Both the position numbers and the translations under genes were made by a program. A DNA stretch of 10,115 bases, from positions 1-10,115 of the forward strand of contig JAGVCD010000328.1 in NCBI GenBank assembly GCA_020059425.1, written 5' to 3'. The first letter of the stretch is position 1. Each line of letters begins with the position of its first letter. The notes below the pieces were generated by a model that searched no databases, was not told where the DNA came from, and was given only the letters and a program-made list of their open reading frames with translations. This document shows positions 9,993 through 10,115 of the stretch, in pieces. Origin of the DNA: Chamaesiphon sp. GTDB taxonomy: Bacteria > Cyanobacteriota > Cyanobacteriia > Cyanobacteriales > Chamaesiphonaceae.

Positions 9993-10115
9993 TCCTGATA
10001 CTTCTTAAATACGAGCGTGACGTTATGGCCACCAAACCCGAAAGAGTTGGACATCGCGACATTAATAGGCATTGACCGGGCTTTATGCGGCACATAATCC
10101 AAATCACATTCTGGA
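9989..10115 (-). CDS. fabF: 3-oxoacyl-ACP synthase II, C-terminal fragment (cut by window edge)
   Basis: Only the last 41 codons and the stop are in the window. The translation begins [13 protein letters not shown] and contains [13 protein letters not shown], the conserved glycine-rich C-terminal segment of beta-ketoacyl-ACP synthase II, and ends FKKYQE. The enzyme condenses malonyl-ACP with acyl-ACP in fatty acid elongation. The catalytic Cys and His residues lie upstream, outside the window. Its TGA (9989-9991) overlaps the methyltransferase ATG (9990-9992), a four-base ATGA overlap typical of coupled genes. The cyanobacterial C-terminus commonly has GGHN where E. coli has GGTN, so this is a normal orthologue and not a degraded copy. 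Confidence 0.93.
   Translation of the reverse strand, partial: PECDLDYVPHKARSMPINVAMSNSFGFGGHNVTLVFKKYQE

Overview
The window is chromosomal DNA from a cyanobacterium. The clearest proof is a complete apcE, the phycobilisome core-membrane linker. Supporting signs are a Ycf19/YggT-type membrane protein, a cyanobacterial-style signal peptidase I, and many CGATCG sites, with at least four full HIP1 octamers (GCGATCGC). The apcE product carries four linker repeats, which in characterised species goes with a five-cylinder phycobilisome core. I cannot name the genus.

Layout, left to right. (1) 7-1405, minus strand: upp (uracil salvage), then a small glycine-rich one-helix protein, then yggT, closely spaced and probably cotranscribed. 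(2) 1526-2134, plus strand: lepB, divergent from upp, followed by what looks like the 5' remnant of a small cyanobacterial gene (2180-2251). The remnant runs into a compact inverted-repeat segment (2258-2367) that contains a 20-bp perfect palindrome. (3) 2419-5311, minus strand: a vanadium-dependent haloperoxidase with all its vanadate ligands, a spacer with a long hairpin and a second palindrome, then a tightly spaced pair made of an uncharacterised membrane protein and an alpha/beta hydrolase. This block looks accessory, set between housekeeping genes. (4) 5451-9185, minus strand: apcE alone, ended by a strong intrinsic terminator and preceded by a 433-bp gene-free leader unusually rich in short palindromes. 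(5) 9186-10115, minus strand: a SpoU/TrmH-family RNA 2'-O-methyltransferase whose ATG overlaps the TGA of the gene before it, the 3' end of fabF.

Most genes are housekeeping: nucleotide salvage, protein export, light harvesting, fatty acid synthesis and RNA modification. I see no CRISPR array, tRNA, rRNA, transposase or phage gene. The parts that most deserve follow-up are the haloperoxidase with its membrane-protein/hydrolase neighbours, the palindromic element that ends the small gene after lepB, and the structured apcE leader. I found nothing I could defend as a wholly new system.
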